A stretch of DNA of 64,000 nt from Mycolicibacterium iranicum (GTDB taxonomy: Bacteria; Actinomycetota; Actinomycetes; Mycobacteriales; Mycobacteriaceae), in the NCBI RefSeq assembly GCF_002101705.1, contig NZ_LQPC01000052.1:24109-88108 (forward strand). The letters are read 5' to 3'. Shown piece after piece: positions 54,358 to 63,202 of the stretch (its first letter is position 1; the number at the start of each line of letters is the position of its first letter). Position numbers and translations under genes: made by a program. The notes beneath the pieces are model-generated. The model made no database searches. It was not told the DNA's origin and worked only from the letters and a program-made list of their open reading frames with translations.

Positions 54358-56591
54358 CGAGCCGCCGCGCCTTCTAGCGCCTCTGTTACCAAGCTGCCTT
54401 GGTGTTGCCAGTACACCCAGTCGGCAATTGCAGCCCGCTGAGAACTCAGATCCGCTTCCGACTGGGCCGTCAGCAGCGCTGCATCCATAGCTTTGGCGGC
54501 GTAGGACGCCATCGCCTTCAAGTGGGCCCCAATACGATTCGGCGATCTACTCATGAGCGGTTTGGACACTTCGAACCATGCGATCGCCAACTCGTTGTCC
54601 TCAGGCGCGCCGCCGACTTGCGGCGGCGGCAAAAGTTCCATCAGGCTGTTGTCGCTGGTTCGTGCGAGCTTCGCAGCAGCGCCTGGCGCGATCACTTCCA
54701 ACCGCGTCCGACCCTGCATGCTGCCGTCGTCGGGGATGTCATCCGGCTGGAGAATCACCTTGGGCGCGCCGGGGTCAAACCCTTGGAACTGATCCTCGGT
54801 CGCAATGACACATCGCAGTTGTAGATCGTGATGTTGAGCCCAGCCCTGCACCGCAAGTATTGGGTAGGTGGCCCAACGCCCTCGTTCAGCCGCAGAAATC
54901 GACTCGTCAGCTGACGCCATTCGAACATTCTCAGGCAGGAGAACGCCCTCTGGGATGTAGGCGATGCCATAGCTGTTCGCGACAATGATCGAATCGTCAC
55001 CCGTTACAGCCGTCACCCAGTAGAAGCCGAAGTCATGAACGCCGGCGTTGAGCGCGGCCGCTATTCGACGTGCCAATTGCGCTGGATCAGTGCCCTGGTT
55101 CCGACGGCGAAGCGCGCCTGCGGTTGCGGCGGTGGCGATCGCCTCACGTTCAGCGCGTGCGGCGGACACGGGAACAGGCGCAGCTGCCGGCGCACCTGAG
55201 GCAGAGGCAGTGGACATCGGCGCCACACCGGGGCCGGCGGCGGACGCCGGGGCCGCGTTTGCACCAGGATTCAGCGGAGCTGGCGGAGCTGGACTTGTTG
55301 GGGGACCTAGCGGTACTGGCGGACTCGCGGGCGCTGTGCCTGCGGGCGCGCCGCCAGCAGCAGCACCTCCGACACCGCCGCCTGACCCGCCGGAAAAAGC
55401 TGGTCCAGCAGACGTCGATGCCGCAGGAGGCACGGAGGGTTGCGCGGCTGCAGGAGGCGGCGATGGCTGAGCCGCAGGCGCCGGTGCACTCAGAGGCGCG
55501 GGTGGCGGCTGAGACACCATGGGTTGCGAAGTCAAGCCGCCCGCGGGTGCGCGACCTGCTGCGGCGGCGGCTTTATCTCCGCCACCGGCGCCAGCCGTGG
55601 TGGTCGCAGCGGGCTGGCCCGCAGCGCCTGCGCCCGATCCCGATCCGGAGCCACTTCCGGAGCCCGATCCGTTGCCTGAGCCAGAACCAGCCCCGGATCC
55701 CGAGCCCGACCCTCCGGACCCTGAAGAGGAGCCCAGCCCCGAGGCTGACGACCCTCCACCGCCACCAGACGACGAACCACCACCGCCAAGGGACGATCCG
55801 GCTCCAGCGCCTTGATTACCGCCAGATGCTGCGGCGGGGGCGGGTTGCGTCGGGGAAGGGGCCGGGTCAGGCCTGATCGGATTCGGTGTTGACACTGTTG
55901 GGTTAGACGCGCCGCCTCCAGTTCCATTTCCGCGCTGCGGTCCCTGACCAAGCCGGGATCCGAAATACGAAACCGGCTGAAGCTCCGATTTTGGAGTTTC
56001 CACATCACTAGTCCCTTTTGGAGAAGGGCTCGATGGGGGGAGGCCGCCACCACTCGGCATCTTCCCGTCAGCACCCGGCGTACCGTCCGGGACGCTGATA
56101 TTTCCCGCCAGTTCGACGGTATTCGTCGAAACCAACTCGATGTTATCGCCATAGCCTGCCGCAATTTCTGCTTCAATGAGAGGTTGCGCAACGCTAGGAT
56201 CGCTATTCAGATTCCGAATCGTTTCGCAAGCTTGCTGAGTAGATTCTGCGTTTGCATTTGCCAAGATCTTTGTCTTGACTACAGACGATTCCATGTTGCG
56301 TAATTTATTTGCTATTGTTTCTGCAGCCATAGCGTTTGCTTCATGAGCGTCGATGATCGCGCTGGCTTCTGAACGCGCAGCCTCTGCACTAGCGCCGTCC
56401 CAACCATCCGAGAGGGACATCATCTGTGACCGCAATCCCGGGATTACAGACACCCTCAGGTTCCGTGCAAACGCTTCGAACTCCGCGGCAGCCGTCGACA
56501 GGAGTTCTTCATCGACTTGCGGCCAGGCTGGAGGCAATAAAGTACGAGAGCCGTATTCGCCGGTGTGCGGATCGGTACTCCACCAACTCAT
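54354..56591 (-). CDS. PPE/EspB-like protein with long Gly/Ser/Pro linker and globular C-terminus
   Basis: A 745-aa protein starting MSWWSTDPHTG at the ATG at 56591. Residues 1-150 form a helical domain with Trp64-Asp-Gly66 (SLSDGWDGASAEAARSEA), the WxG turn of PPE/EspB proteins. Residues about 170-480 are low complexity, with (GS)n and Pro/Ala runs. Residues 500-745 are globular: GFYWVTAVTGDDSIIVANSYGIAYIPEG and AIADWVYWQHQ, which resemble the DUF5632/DUF5631 region of Rv0029 and Rv3899c as I recall them. Coupled by ATGA on both sides. It could be a type VII substrate or a surface scaffold. Confidence 0.65.
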   Translation of the reverse strand: MSWWSTDPHTGEYGSRTLLPPAWPQVDEELLSTAAAEFEAFARNLRVSVIPGLRSQMMSLSDGWDGASAEAARSEASAIIDAHEANAMAAETIANKLRNMESSVVKTKILANANAESTQQACETIRNLNSDPSVAQPLIEAEIAAGYGDNIELVSTNTVELAGNISVPDGTPGADGKMPSGGGLPPSSPSPKGTSDVETPKSELQPVSYFGSRLGQGPQRGNGTGGGASNPTVSTPNPIRPDPAPSPTQPAPAAASGGNQGAGAGSSLGGGGSSSGGGGGSSASGLGSSSGSGGSGSGSGAGSGSGNGSGSGSGSGSGSGAGAAGQPAATTTAGAGGGDKAAAAAGRAPAGGLTSQPMVSQPPPAPLSAPAPAAQPSPPPAAAQPSVPPAASTSAGPAFSGGSGGGVGGAAAGGAPAGTAPASPPVPLGPPTSPAPPAPLNPGANAAPASAAGPGVAPMSTASASGAPAAAPVPVSAARAEREAIATAATAGALRRRNQGTDPAQLARRIAAALNAGVHDFGFYWVTAVTGDDSIIVANSYGIAYIPEGVLLPENVRMASADESISAAERGRWATYPILAVQGWAQHHDLQLRCVIATEDQFQGFDPGAPKVILQPDDIPDDGSMQGRTRLEVIAPGAAAKLARTSDNSLMELLPPPQVGGAPEDNELAIAWFEVSKPLMSRSPNRIGAHLKAMASYAAKAMDAALLTAQSEADLSSQRAAIADWVYWQHQGSLVTEALEGAAAR

Positions 56592-57610
56592 CGACTCGCC
56601 TTGCACGCTGCGCCCAGGCCTCCACCTAAACCAGTAGATACCTTCCACAACCAGTTGTCGTCGGGCACGTAAGTCGGTATGGCATCGGCGTAAGCCCTCA
56701 TATACGCGGCCTGTGTGAAAACTAGATCCGCAAACACGCTTCCTGAATACTTGTCCGCAAGCCTTCGGAATTGCTCCGAATCTTTCAACAGTACTGCGCG
56801 TGCGGCGTTGTTTAAGGCCTTCTCTTGTGGCGTCCATTGTGTCGCGGGTCTGGCGGAATCCGTCTCAGACCATCCTCTGAGTACAGTGTTCTGCAGGTCT
56901 AACAGAGCCATGAAATCTGCGCACGGCTCCGGCGATTCGGGAATCGCGTTGACCTGGATAGCCGGCGGAGCTATTGAAGACACGCGGACCGCCCCCTGGA
57001 ACTCGATCTTCTGAACCAGAGAAACTGCACTGCATAGGTATGTAACCGCATTGGCAAAATTGACCGCAGCATTGGCGGAATATCTATCCTCCGCAGTGTA
57101 AGTCGGCAAACTGTCGACGTAAGCTCGAAAATAGATGACGGCCTGAGAGATAAGTTCCTGCAGCAGGAGACTACGCGCGTTGGGGCGGATTTGCTCGAAC
57201 GCATTTACCGCCTTGCTCATAGAGTCGCCAGCCCCTTGAAAGATTCGGCGCTGCTCGGAGTTCCACCGGTCTCCAGGGGTGGTCCGGTCCACCTCATTCC
57301 ACTGCTCCAGACCTGCAGTCAGGTCGTTTGAAGCGACTAGCCAGTCCGCACATACCGGGTCTTCCTCCCGAAGAAGGCCGACCGTCCGGTCGCCTCCGCC
57401 ACCCGCGATGTTTGACGAGTCCCCCGCGTTTCCGCTTGAGCCGCTCTTCCAGAGAACGATTCCAACTACCAGCGCGATGACAACGACCAGTGCCCCGCCG
57501 AGAATGATCCACGGCGTTCGTTTCGGACGTGGCGGACGAGTTGGCGGCAACGGTGCTGAGTTATTGGGCCAGGGCGGTCCGGCAGCGGGCGGTACCGGCG
57601 GCTGTGTCAT
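56588..57610 (-). CDS. Single-pass membrane protein with duplicated extracytoplasmic domain
   Basis: A 340-aa protein starting with ATG at 57610. A Pro-rich cytosolic N-terminus (about 35 residues, MTQPPVPPAAGPPWPNN) precedes one transmembrane helix (TPWIILGGALVVVIALVVGIVLW). Outside are two copies of a domain of about 110 residues, each opening CADW/CADF, containing a Trp-Glu pair, a WxxxQ/E element, YFRAYVDSLPTY or YMRAYADAIPTY, and ending with Cys (YLCSA, AACKA). I do not recognise the family. The 4-bp overlap with the PPE-like gene suggests that it anchors or receives that protein. Confidence 0.65.
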   Translation of the reverse strand: MTQPPVPPAAGPPWPNNSAPLPPTRPPRPKRTPWIILGGALVVVIALVVGIVLWKSGSSGNAGDSSNIAGGGGDRTVGLLREEDPVCADWLVASNDLTAGLEQWNEVDRTTPGDRWNSEQRRIFQGAGDSMSKAVNAFEQIRPNARSLLLQELISQAVIYFRAYVDSLPTYTAEDRYSANAAVNFANAVTYLCSAVSLVQKIEFQGAVRVSSIAPPAIQVNAIPESPEPCADFMALLDLQNTVLRGWSETDSARPATQWTPQEKALNNAARAVLLKDSEQFRRLADKYSGSVFADLVFTQAAYMRAYADAIPTYVPDDNWLWKVSTGLGGGLGAACKASR

Positions 57611-57788
57611 CGGCTCATCCCGCTGATCATCCCCACGCGTCCCATGGCCCCCAATGCTACCGGCGGTCAATGGGGCACCATCACACCAAATCCTGCCAAC
57701 CGCCAGCGGGTAGTGCCTCGCGAAAGCGCCGCCATAGTAGTGAAAACGTGCCTGCAATTACCGTGTGTGCGCTGTCGCGATCCCGCAC

Positions 57789-58220
57789 CTACTCCGCGAC
57801 GATCGAATCCCCCTGCACGCGAATCGCCACGGGCTCCAACGGCTTGCTCGCGGGTCCATTGGCGACCGCGCCGTCGAGGCTGAACTTGCTGCCGTGGCAC
57901 GGGCAGTTGATCGTCCCGTCGGCGACCTCGTTGATCAAGCATCCGGTGTGGGTGCACACCGCCGAGAAACCCTTGTAATCCCCGGCGACCGGTTGCGTCA
58001 GAACCACCTCGCCGACGATGACGCCCGAGCCGACGGGGACCTCCGCCGTGGTGGCGAGCGCCTCACCCGTCGGCTTCGAGGATTCCGGCGCCGATGACTC
58101 ATCCGCCGGCGATTCGGAAGCCGACGAATCGGAACCACCCGAGCACGCAGCGACCGCTGCCGCCGCCAAGCCGATCCCCGCGCCTGCGAGCACTGTTTTC
58201 CGCGGAACCTCGATAGACAT
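57789..58220 (-). CDS. Rieske [2Fe-2S] lipoprotein
   Basis: A 143-aa exported protein. A signal sequence (PRKTVLAGAGIGLAAAAVAAC) with the lipobox ending in Cys and an RK pair that fits Tat-type export, a Ser/Glu-rich linker of about 30 residues, then a Rieske domain with cluster ligands CTHTGC and CPCHGS. It is probably anchored to the outer face of the membrane as an electron carrier of unknown partner. ATG at 58220 with GGAGAG eleven bases upstream; a GTG three codons earlier sits too close to that site. Confidence 0.88.
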   Translation of the reverse strand: MSIEVPRKTVLAGAGIGLAAAAVAACSGGSDSSASESPADESSAPESSKPTGEALATTAEVPVGSGVIVGEVVLTQPVAGDYKGFSAVCTHTGCLINEVADGTINCPCHGSKFSLDGAVANGPASKPLEPVAIRVQGDSIVAE

Positions 58221-58281
58221 GCCGATCACACCTCTCCGTCGAGCCCACTGCCGGAGGGCTGTTCCGGCAGCATGTTCCGTG

Positions 58282-60039
58282 TCAGCCGGGCAGGACCGGC
58301 AGCGCGCCGGCAGCCATCAGCGGGCGCACTTCGACCCATCCCGGGTCTTCGGCTGCCGAGCCGGACAGCTGCAGCACACCTCGCCCGTCGGCGACGTACA
58401 CCGCCGACGGGTTGGCGGCGACCGTCTTCACAGGCATGAGCAGGTTGCGACTGGGCCCGTCGGAGTTGACCCCGTCGAGGTTGACGTAGGACACCGGATG
58501 CTGCGGATCGGTGCGCGTCACGACGATGTCGTCACCAGTCCGCCACGACAGCGAAACCGCCGTCTCACCGAGGCCGAAACCGAGTCGACGCGGATACGTC
58601 AGCGCAAAGCCGCCGTTGGGCGTCTGCTCTATGCCGGCGAGGATGACCTTGCCGTCGATGACCATGGCCGCGCGCGTGCCGTCACGCGACAGCTGCAACT
58701 CGGCGATGGCGCCGGGGAATCGGGTCATCACGGCGCTGGCATCGACGGGGATCCGGGCGGGTTGCCCGGACGCGTCCTGGATGACCCGCACGACGTTGTT
58801 GCCGTCGACGACGACCCAGATGGCGTCGTCGAGTGACCAGCTCGGCCGGCTCAGCATGCGTCCGTCCAACGCCTGAGAAGCGTTGCCGCCCAACGGTCCC
58901 ACCCATAGCGACGACGCCATGTCGGGGGCGCCGGGTCGCAGCGTGACGATCGAGGCGACCTCTTGGCCCGATCGCGACAGCGACGCCGCGGTCTGGCTCG
59001 GCATCTGCCCGAACGGCCCCGACACGCGCGGCGCGCGCTGTCCGTCGAGCCGCACCAGCGATCCGCCGACCAACGCATGCAGTCCGGCCGCCGCGCCGTC
59101 GAGGGCGCCCGGGTCGGTCGCGGCGACGTCGCCGGTGTCCCAGCCCTCGGCGAAACGGTCGTCGAGCGCCGCGCCGTCGGCGTTGATCACGTACGGACCG
59201 TTGATCCCCGACCTCGACAGCGTCCAGATGAGCTGCGCGGCAAGCAATTGTCTGCTGTGCGGATCGGTGGTCGACAGATTCTCCAGGTCGATCCGGGCGC
59301 CGCCGTACCCGCGGCCGATGCCGGTCTTGCCGCCGTCGGCGCGTGTCACCGGGCCACGCAGCCGCAGCGGCGGACCCAGCAGATTACGCACCGTCTTGTC
59401 CATCTCCGGGCGCGGTCCGGCGATCAGCTTGCTGACCAACTCGGTGGCCAGCTGGTCGGGTTCGGACACCGCGACATAGCGCGGATCGGGCACGACCGTC
59501 TTGCCGGTCGGGTCGGCGAAGTACAGCGTGTGCCGTTTGTAGGTGGCCTGGAACTGCTGCCAGTCCAGGAAGACACCGTTGGGCAATCGGTCGATTCGCC
59601 AGCCGCCCGTGGTCTTCACCAGCTCGATGGGGCCGGGGTCGGGCAGGGCGCCGGCGCCGGTCTCGAACACGCCCATGTCCGACAGCGACCCGAGGATGTC
59701 GGCACGCATCGTCACCGAAACCCTGTCGGGTGAACGGGTTTCGACGAACACCACGTTGTCGATCAGCAGTGCGCTACCGGCGTCGTCCCAGGAACTCGAC
59801 GCCGATTCGGTCAAGAACTGGCGGGCGGCGAGATGTCGGTTCGCGGGATCGGCGGTGGCCTTGAGGAATTCCCGCAAGAGCACGTCGGGGTCCATGCCGG
59901 GTGTCGGCTTGGGCAGGCTCGGTGGCGCGGGTCGGTCGACGGTGCCGATCGCCTGCGGCGAGGAGGAACTGGGGACGCCGGCGCAGCCGGCCAGGACGAG
60001 CGCGAGCGCGCTGAGCAGCGCCGCGAGCGGGCGTGTCAC
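58282..60039 (-). CDS. lpqB: Lipoprotein LpqB, MtrAB accessory protein
   Basis: A 585-aa lipoprotein (MTRPLAALLSALALVLAGC, lipobox LAGC) with a GerMN-like N-terminal domain and a beta-propeller C-terminus. LpqB interacts with the extracellular part of MtrB and is needed for normal cell-wall behaviour in mycobacteria. GTG start at 60039 overlaps the mtrB stop (GTGA). Rv3244c equivalent, of usual length. Confidence 0.95.
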   Translation of the reverse strand: MTRPLAALLSALALVLAGCAGVPSSSSPQAIGTVDRPAPPSLPKPTPGMDPDVLLREFLKATADPANRHLAARQFLTESASSSWDDAGSALLIDNVVFVETRSPDRVSVTMRADILGSLSDMGVFETGAGALPDPGPIELVKTTGGWRIDRLPNGVFLDWQQFQATYKRHTLYFADPTGKTVVPDPRYVAVSEPDQLATELVSKLIAGPRPEMDKTVRNLLGPPLRLRGPVTRADGGKTGIGRGYGGARIDLENLSTTDPHSRQLLAAQLIWTLSRSGINGPYVINADGAALDDRFAEGWDTGDVAATDPGALDGAAAGLHALVGGSLVRLDGQRAPRVSGPFGQMPSQTAASLSRSGQEVASIVTLRPGAPDMASSLWVGPLGGNASQALDGRMLSRPSWSLDDAIWVVVDGNNVVRVIQDASGQPARIPVDASAVMTRFPGAIAELQLSRDGTRAAMVIDGKVILAGIEQTPNGGFALTYPRRLGFGLGETAVSLSWRTGDDIVVTRTDPQHPVSYVNLDGVNSDGPSRNLLMPVKTVAANPSAVYVADGRGVLQLSGSAAEDPGWVEVRPLMAAGALPVLPG

Positions 60040-61682
60040 ACGCTTTCCCCTGCCGGCTCGCGAACCCGGCGGCCGGCCGGCGCGCCCGAACGTTCGATCG
60101 GTTTCACCGGCAGCGGGCTGCTCGTCACCTTGTGCCCGCGCACCAGCGGAAGCGTCAGCCGGAAGCAGGCGCCCTTGCCGGGTTCGCCCCAGGCTTCCAG
60201 CCTTCCCTGGTGCAGCCGGGCGTCCTCGATGCTGATGGCCAGACCCAGGCCGGTTCCTCCCGAACGTCGCACGCGCGACGGGTCGGCGCGCCAGAACCGG
60301 CTGAACACCAGCTTCTCCTCGCCCGGACGCAGACCGACGCCGTAATCGCGCACGGTGACCGCGACGGTGTCGACGTCGGCGGCCATCCGGATCCGCACCG
60401 GCTTGTGCTCGGCGTGGTCGATGGCGTTGGCGATGAGGTTGCGCAGGATCCGCTCGACGCGGCGCGGGTCCACCTCGGCGATGACGTCCTCGGCGGGCAC
60501 GTCGACGATCATCTCGACATTCGCCGCATCGGCGAGGTGGCCGACGTTGTCCAGGGCGCTCTGCACGATGGACCGCAAATCGACTGCCTCGACGGCCAGT
60601 TCGGCGACGCCGGCGTCGTGGCGCGAGATCTCGAGCAGGTCGTTGAGCAGGGACTCGAACCGGTCGAGTTCATTGACCATCAGCTCGGTCGAACGCCGCA
60701 GCGCGGGGTCGAGGTCCTCGGCATGGTCGTGGATCAGGTCCGCCGCCATGCGCACCGTCGTCAGCGGCGTCCGCAGTTCGTGGCTGACGTCGGAGGTGAA
60801 GCGCCGCTGCAGGTTTCCGAACTCTTCGAGCTGGGTGATCTGGCGCTGCAGGCTTTCGGCCATGTCGTTGAACGACACGGCCAGCCGGGCCATGTCGTCC
60901 TCACCGCGCACCGGCATGCGCTCGGACAGGTGGCCTTCGGCGAAACGCTCGGCGATCCGCGACGCCGAGCGCACCGGCAGCACGATCTGGCGCGCGACGA
61001 GCAGGGCGATGGCGGCGAGCAGTCCGAGCAGCACCACGCCGCCGGTGGCCATCGTCCCGCGCACCAGCGCGATCGTCGAGTCTTCGTTGTTGAGTGGGAA
61101 GATCAGGTACAGCTCAAGATTCGTGACCGGGGACGAGGTCGGGCTGCCGATGATGAGGGCGGGCCCGGAGAACCCGTCGGTGTGCACGGTGGCGTATTGG
61201 TAGCTGACCTGTCCGGCTTTGACGAACTCGCGCAACGTGTTCGGGACCTGGTCGATCGGCCCGGCCGCCGTGGCCGCGCGAGGACCGTCGCCGGGGACGA
61301 CGAGCACTGCGTCGAACGTGCCGGCCAGCACCGGCCCGGTGTCGGCCTTGCGATCGATCAGGGTGTTGCGCGCCAACTGCAGGCTGCTGTCGAGCGAGCG
61401 GGTTTCCTCGCCGCCGACGACGCCGCTGACTGTGGTGCGGGCGCGCTCGATCTCTTCGGTCGCGGCGCCGACCTTGACTTCGAGGATGCGGTCGGTGATC
61501 TGGCTGGTCAGCACGAAACCCAGAACCATGATGACGGCCAGCGACAGACCGAGGGTGAGGCTGACGACGCGCAGCTGCAGCGACCGTCGCCACGCAAGGC
61601 TCAGTGCACGGCCAAGCGCACCCAAGCCGCGGATCAGCGGTGCTGACCGACGGTGGATGCGCCGCCTCGAACCAAAGATCAT
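60036..61682 (-). CDS. mtrB: Sensor histidine kinase MtrB
   Basis: A 548-aa membrane kinase. Two transmembrane helices (VVSLTLGLSLAVIMVLGFVL near residue 45 and MATGGVVLLGLLAAIALLVA near 215) flank an extracellular sensor; then a HAMP domain, the phospho-His in DVSHELRTPLTT, and an HATPase domain (NLIANAIDHAEHK, DYGVGLRPGE, GGTGLGLAIS). It controls MtrA in cell division, wall hydrolase expression and osmotic response. ATG at 61682, three bases after the mtrA stop. Confidence 0.96.
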   Translation of the reverse strand: MIFGSRRRIHRRSAPLIRGLGALGRALSLAWRRSLQLRVVSLTLGLSLAVIMVLGFVLTSQITDRILEVKVGAATEEIERARTTVSGVVGGEETRSLDSSLQLARNTLIDRKADTGPVLAGTFDAVLVVPGDGPRAATAAGPIDQVPNTLREFVKAGQVSYQYATVHTDGFSGPALIIGSPTSSPVTNLELYLIFPLNNEDSTIALVRGTMATGGVVLLGLLAAIALLVARQIVLPVRSASRIAERFAEGHLSERMPVRGEDDMARLAVSFNDMAESLQRQITQLEEFGNLQRRFTSDVSHELRTPLTTVRMAADLIHDHAEDLDPALRRSTELMVNELDRFESLLNDLLEISRHDAGVAELAVEAVDLRSIVQSALDNVGHLADAANVEMIVDVPAEDVIAEVDPRRVERILRNLIANAIDHAEHKPVRIRMAADVDTVAVTVRDYGVGLRPGEEKLVFSRFWRADPSRVRRSGGTGLGLAISIEDARLHQGRLEAWGEPGKGACFRLTLPLVRGHKVTSSPLPVKPIERSGAPAGRRVREPAGESV

Positions 61683-61685
61683 GGC

Positions 61686-62372
61686 CTACGGAGGTCCGGC
61701 CTTGTATCCCACTCCTCGAACGGTCAGCACCACCTGCGGGTTCTCCGGGTCCTTCTCGACCTTGGCCCGCAGACGCTGGACATGCACGTTCACCAAACGG
61801 GTGTCGGCGGGGTGGCGATAACCCCACACCTGTTCGAGCAGCACATCACGAGTAAACACCTGGCGCGGTTTGCGTGCCAGCGCCACCAGCAGGTCGAACT
61901 CCAGCGGGGTCAGCGAGATCTGCTCGCCCTGCCGGGTGACCTTGTGAGCTGGGACGTCGATGTCGACGTCAGCGATCGAGAGCAGTTCGGCAGGTTCGTC
62001 CTCGTTGCGGCGCAGCCGGGCGCGCACACGGGCGACGAGCTCCTTAGGCTTGAACGGCTTCATGACGTAGTCGTCGGCGCCGGACTCCAGACCCAACACC
62101 ACGTCCACGGTGTCGGTCTTGGCGGTCAGCATGACGATCGGCACACCCGAGTCGGCGCGCAGCACGCGGCACACGTCGATGCCGTTCATGCCGGGCAGCA
62201 TGAGATCCAACAGGACCAGATCGGGTCGTAGTTCGCGCACGGCGGTCAGCGCCTGGGTGCCGTCGCCGATGACCGCGGTGTCGAAACCCTCCCCCCGCAG
62301 CACGATGGTGAGCATCTCGGCGAGCGAAGGGTCGTCGTCGACTACCAGGATCCTTTGCCTCATGGTGTCCAT
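61686..62372 (-). CDS. mtrA: Response regulator MtrA
   Basis: A 228-aa OmpR-family regulator: receiver with phospho-acceptor Asp in LVLLDLMLPGMNG, Thr in VIMLTAK-like VPIVMLTAK and Lys in YVMKPFKPKELVA, then a winged-helix DNA-binding domain (LTPLEFDLLVAL, VNVHVQRLRAKVEKD, VRGVGYKAG). Essential in M. tuberculosis. ATG at 62372. First gene of mtrA-mtrB-lpqB; its promoter should lie in the 87-bp gap 62373-62459. Confidence 0.97.
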   Translation of the reverse strand: MDTMRQRILVVDDDPSLAEMLTIVLRGEGFDTAVIGDGTQALTAVRELRPDLVLLDLMLPGMNGIDVCRVLRADSGVPIVMLTAKTDTVDVVLGLESGADDYVMKPFKPKELVARVRARLRRNEDEPAELLSIADVDIDVPAHKVTRQGEQISLTPLEFDLLVALARKPRQVFTRDVLLEQVWGYRHPADTRLVNVHVQRLRAKVEKDPENPQVVLTVRGVGYKAGPP

Positions 62373-62459
62373 GGTGTCACCAGATGGCGATAAACCCCCG
62401 CTACCACACTGGGCGTTTTGCGTCTTTACCGGTATTAGTTGCGAATTAGCCCGGTAGAT

Positions 62460-63119
62460 CTAGCCGAGGCCCTCGATGACGTCGCGCTGCTCGGCGATCG
62501 ACTGCATCACCTCGTAGCCGATCTGGCGGACGCTGGCGATGACAGGGCTCCCGCACAGCGGCCTGTCGACGTCGGCGCTCGCGCCCACGACCCAGCCGAG
62601 ACACGGGTTGCTCTGCAACGCGTCGCGGGCAGCCGCGGATTGGGCGTCGCGAGCGTCGCCGAGCGCGAGCACGAGTTGCTTGCGCGAGTATTGGGCCCCA
62701 TCCGCGTCCTTGACCACCGGGTTGGTCCACCAGTCTTCGAACGGGATGCGCGAGCCGCTGAAGATCTGCTCGCCGCTCCTGGTGCGAATGGGCGCCGGCG
62801 GATACATGGCGAGCTTGGGCACGAACTCCCCCGCACCGTGGTGGCGGCTGCGGATCCGCATCAACGTCAGGCCGGCCGTCGAGCACGTGGTCTTGGGGTT
62901 GGGCACCCCGGCGGTGTCGACCCACGTCAGCGCATCACGCAGAGCCAGCCGTTCGATCAGCGCGTCGGGGCCGTGCAGCAACGCACCCAAATGACCCGCC
63001 AAGGACCTGGCTTCGGTATGCCTGCCCTGGTCGAAGCGCTCGCTGGCGGACCTGATGGTCGACAGCAGGTCGTCCAGCATCTGCGGCGATCCGGCCTGTG
63101 TGTGCATTGAAACGAGCAA
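62460..63119 (-). CDS. Uncharacterised protein between tmk and mtrA
   Basis: A 219-aa protein I do not recognise. It starts with TTG at 63119 behind a strong AAGGGGG ribosome binding site; ATG at 63107 (MHTQAGSPQ) is the alternative. The sequence is mixed alpha/beta, with three Cys (TTCSTAG, NPCLGW, RPLCGSP) and a Pro/Arg-rich middle (YPPAPIRTRSGEQIFSGSRIPFEDWW). It has no signal peptide or transmembrane helix. In M. tuberculosis tmk is adjacent to mtrA without this gene, so it is an insertion. Confidence 0.65.
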   Translation of the reverse strand: MLVSMHTQAGSPQMLDDLLSTIRSASERFDQGRHTEARSLAGHLGALLHGPDALIERLALRDALTWVDTAGVPNPKTTCSTAGLTLMRIRSRHHGAGEFVPKLAMYPPAPIRTRSGEQIFSGSRIPFEDWWTNPVVKDADGAQYSRKQLVLALGDARDAQSAAARDALQSNPCLGWVVGASADVDRPLCGSPVIASVRQIGYEVMQSIAEQRDVIEGLG

Positions 63120-63202
63120 CGAATCCCCCTTGTCGTAACCCGTCGCCGCTGCGACGTCCCCCTACGGCCGGAGCTTAACTGCCGTTTCGTCAATTCGCTC
63201 GG

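Noticed and set aside
55500..55830. Repetitive DNA that could be a structural repeat
   Set aside because: It is the coding sequence of the Gly/Ser linker in the PPE-like protein and stays in frame.
60033..61646. 537-codon plus-strand open frame
   Set aside because: Antisense to mtrB, which has all kinase motifs.
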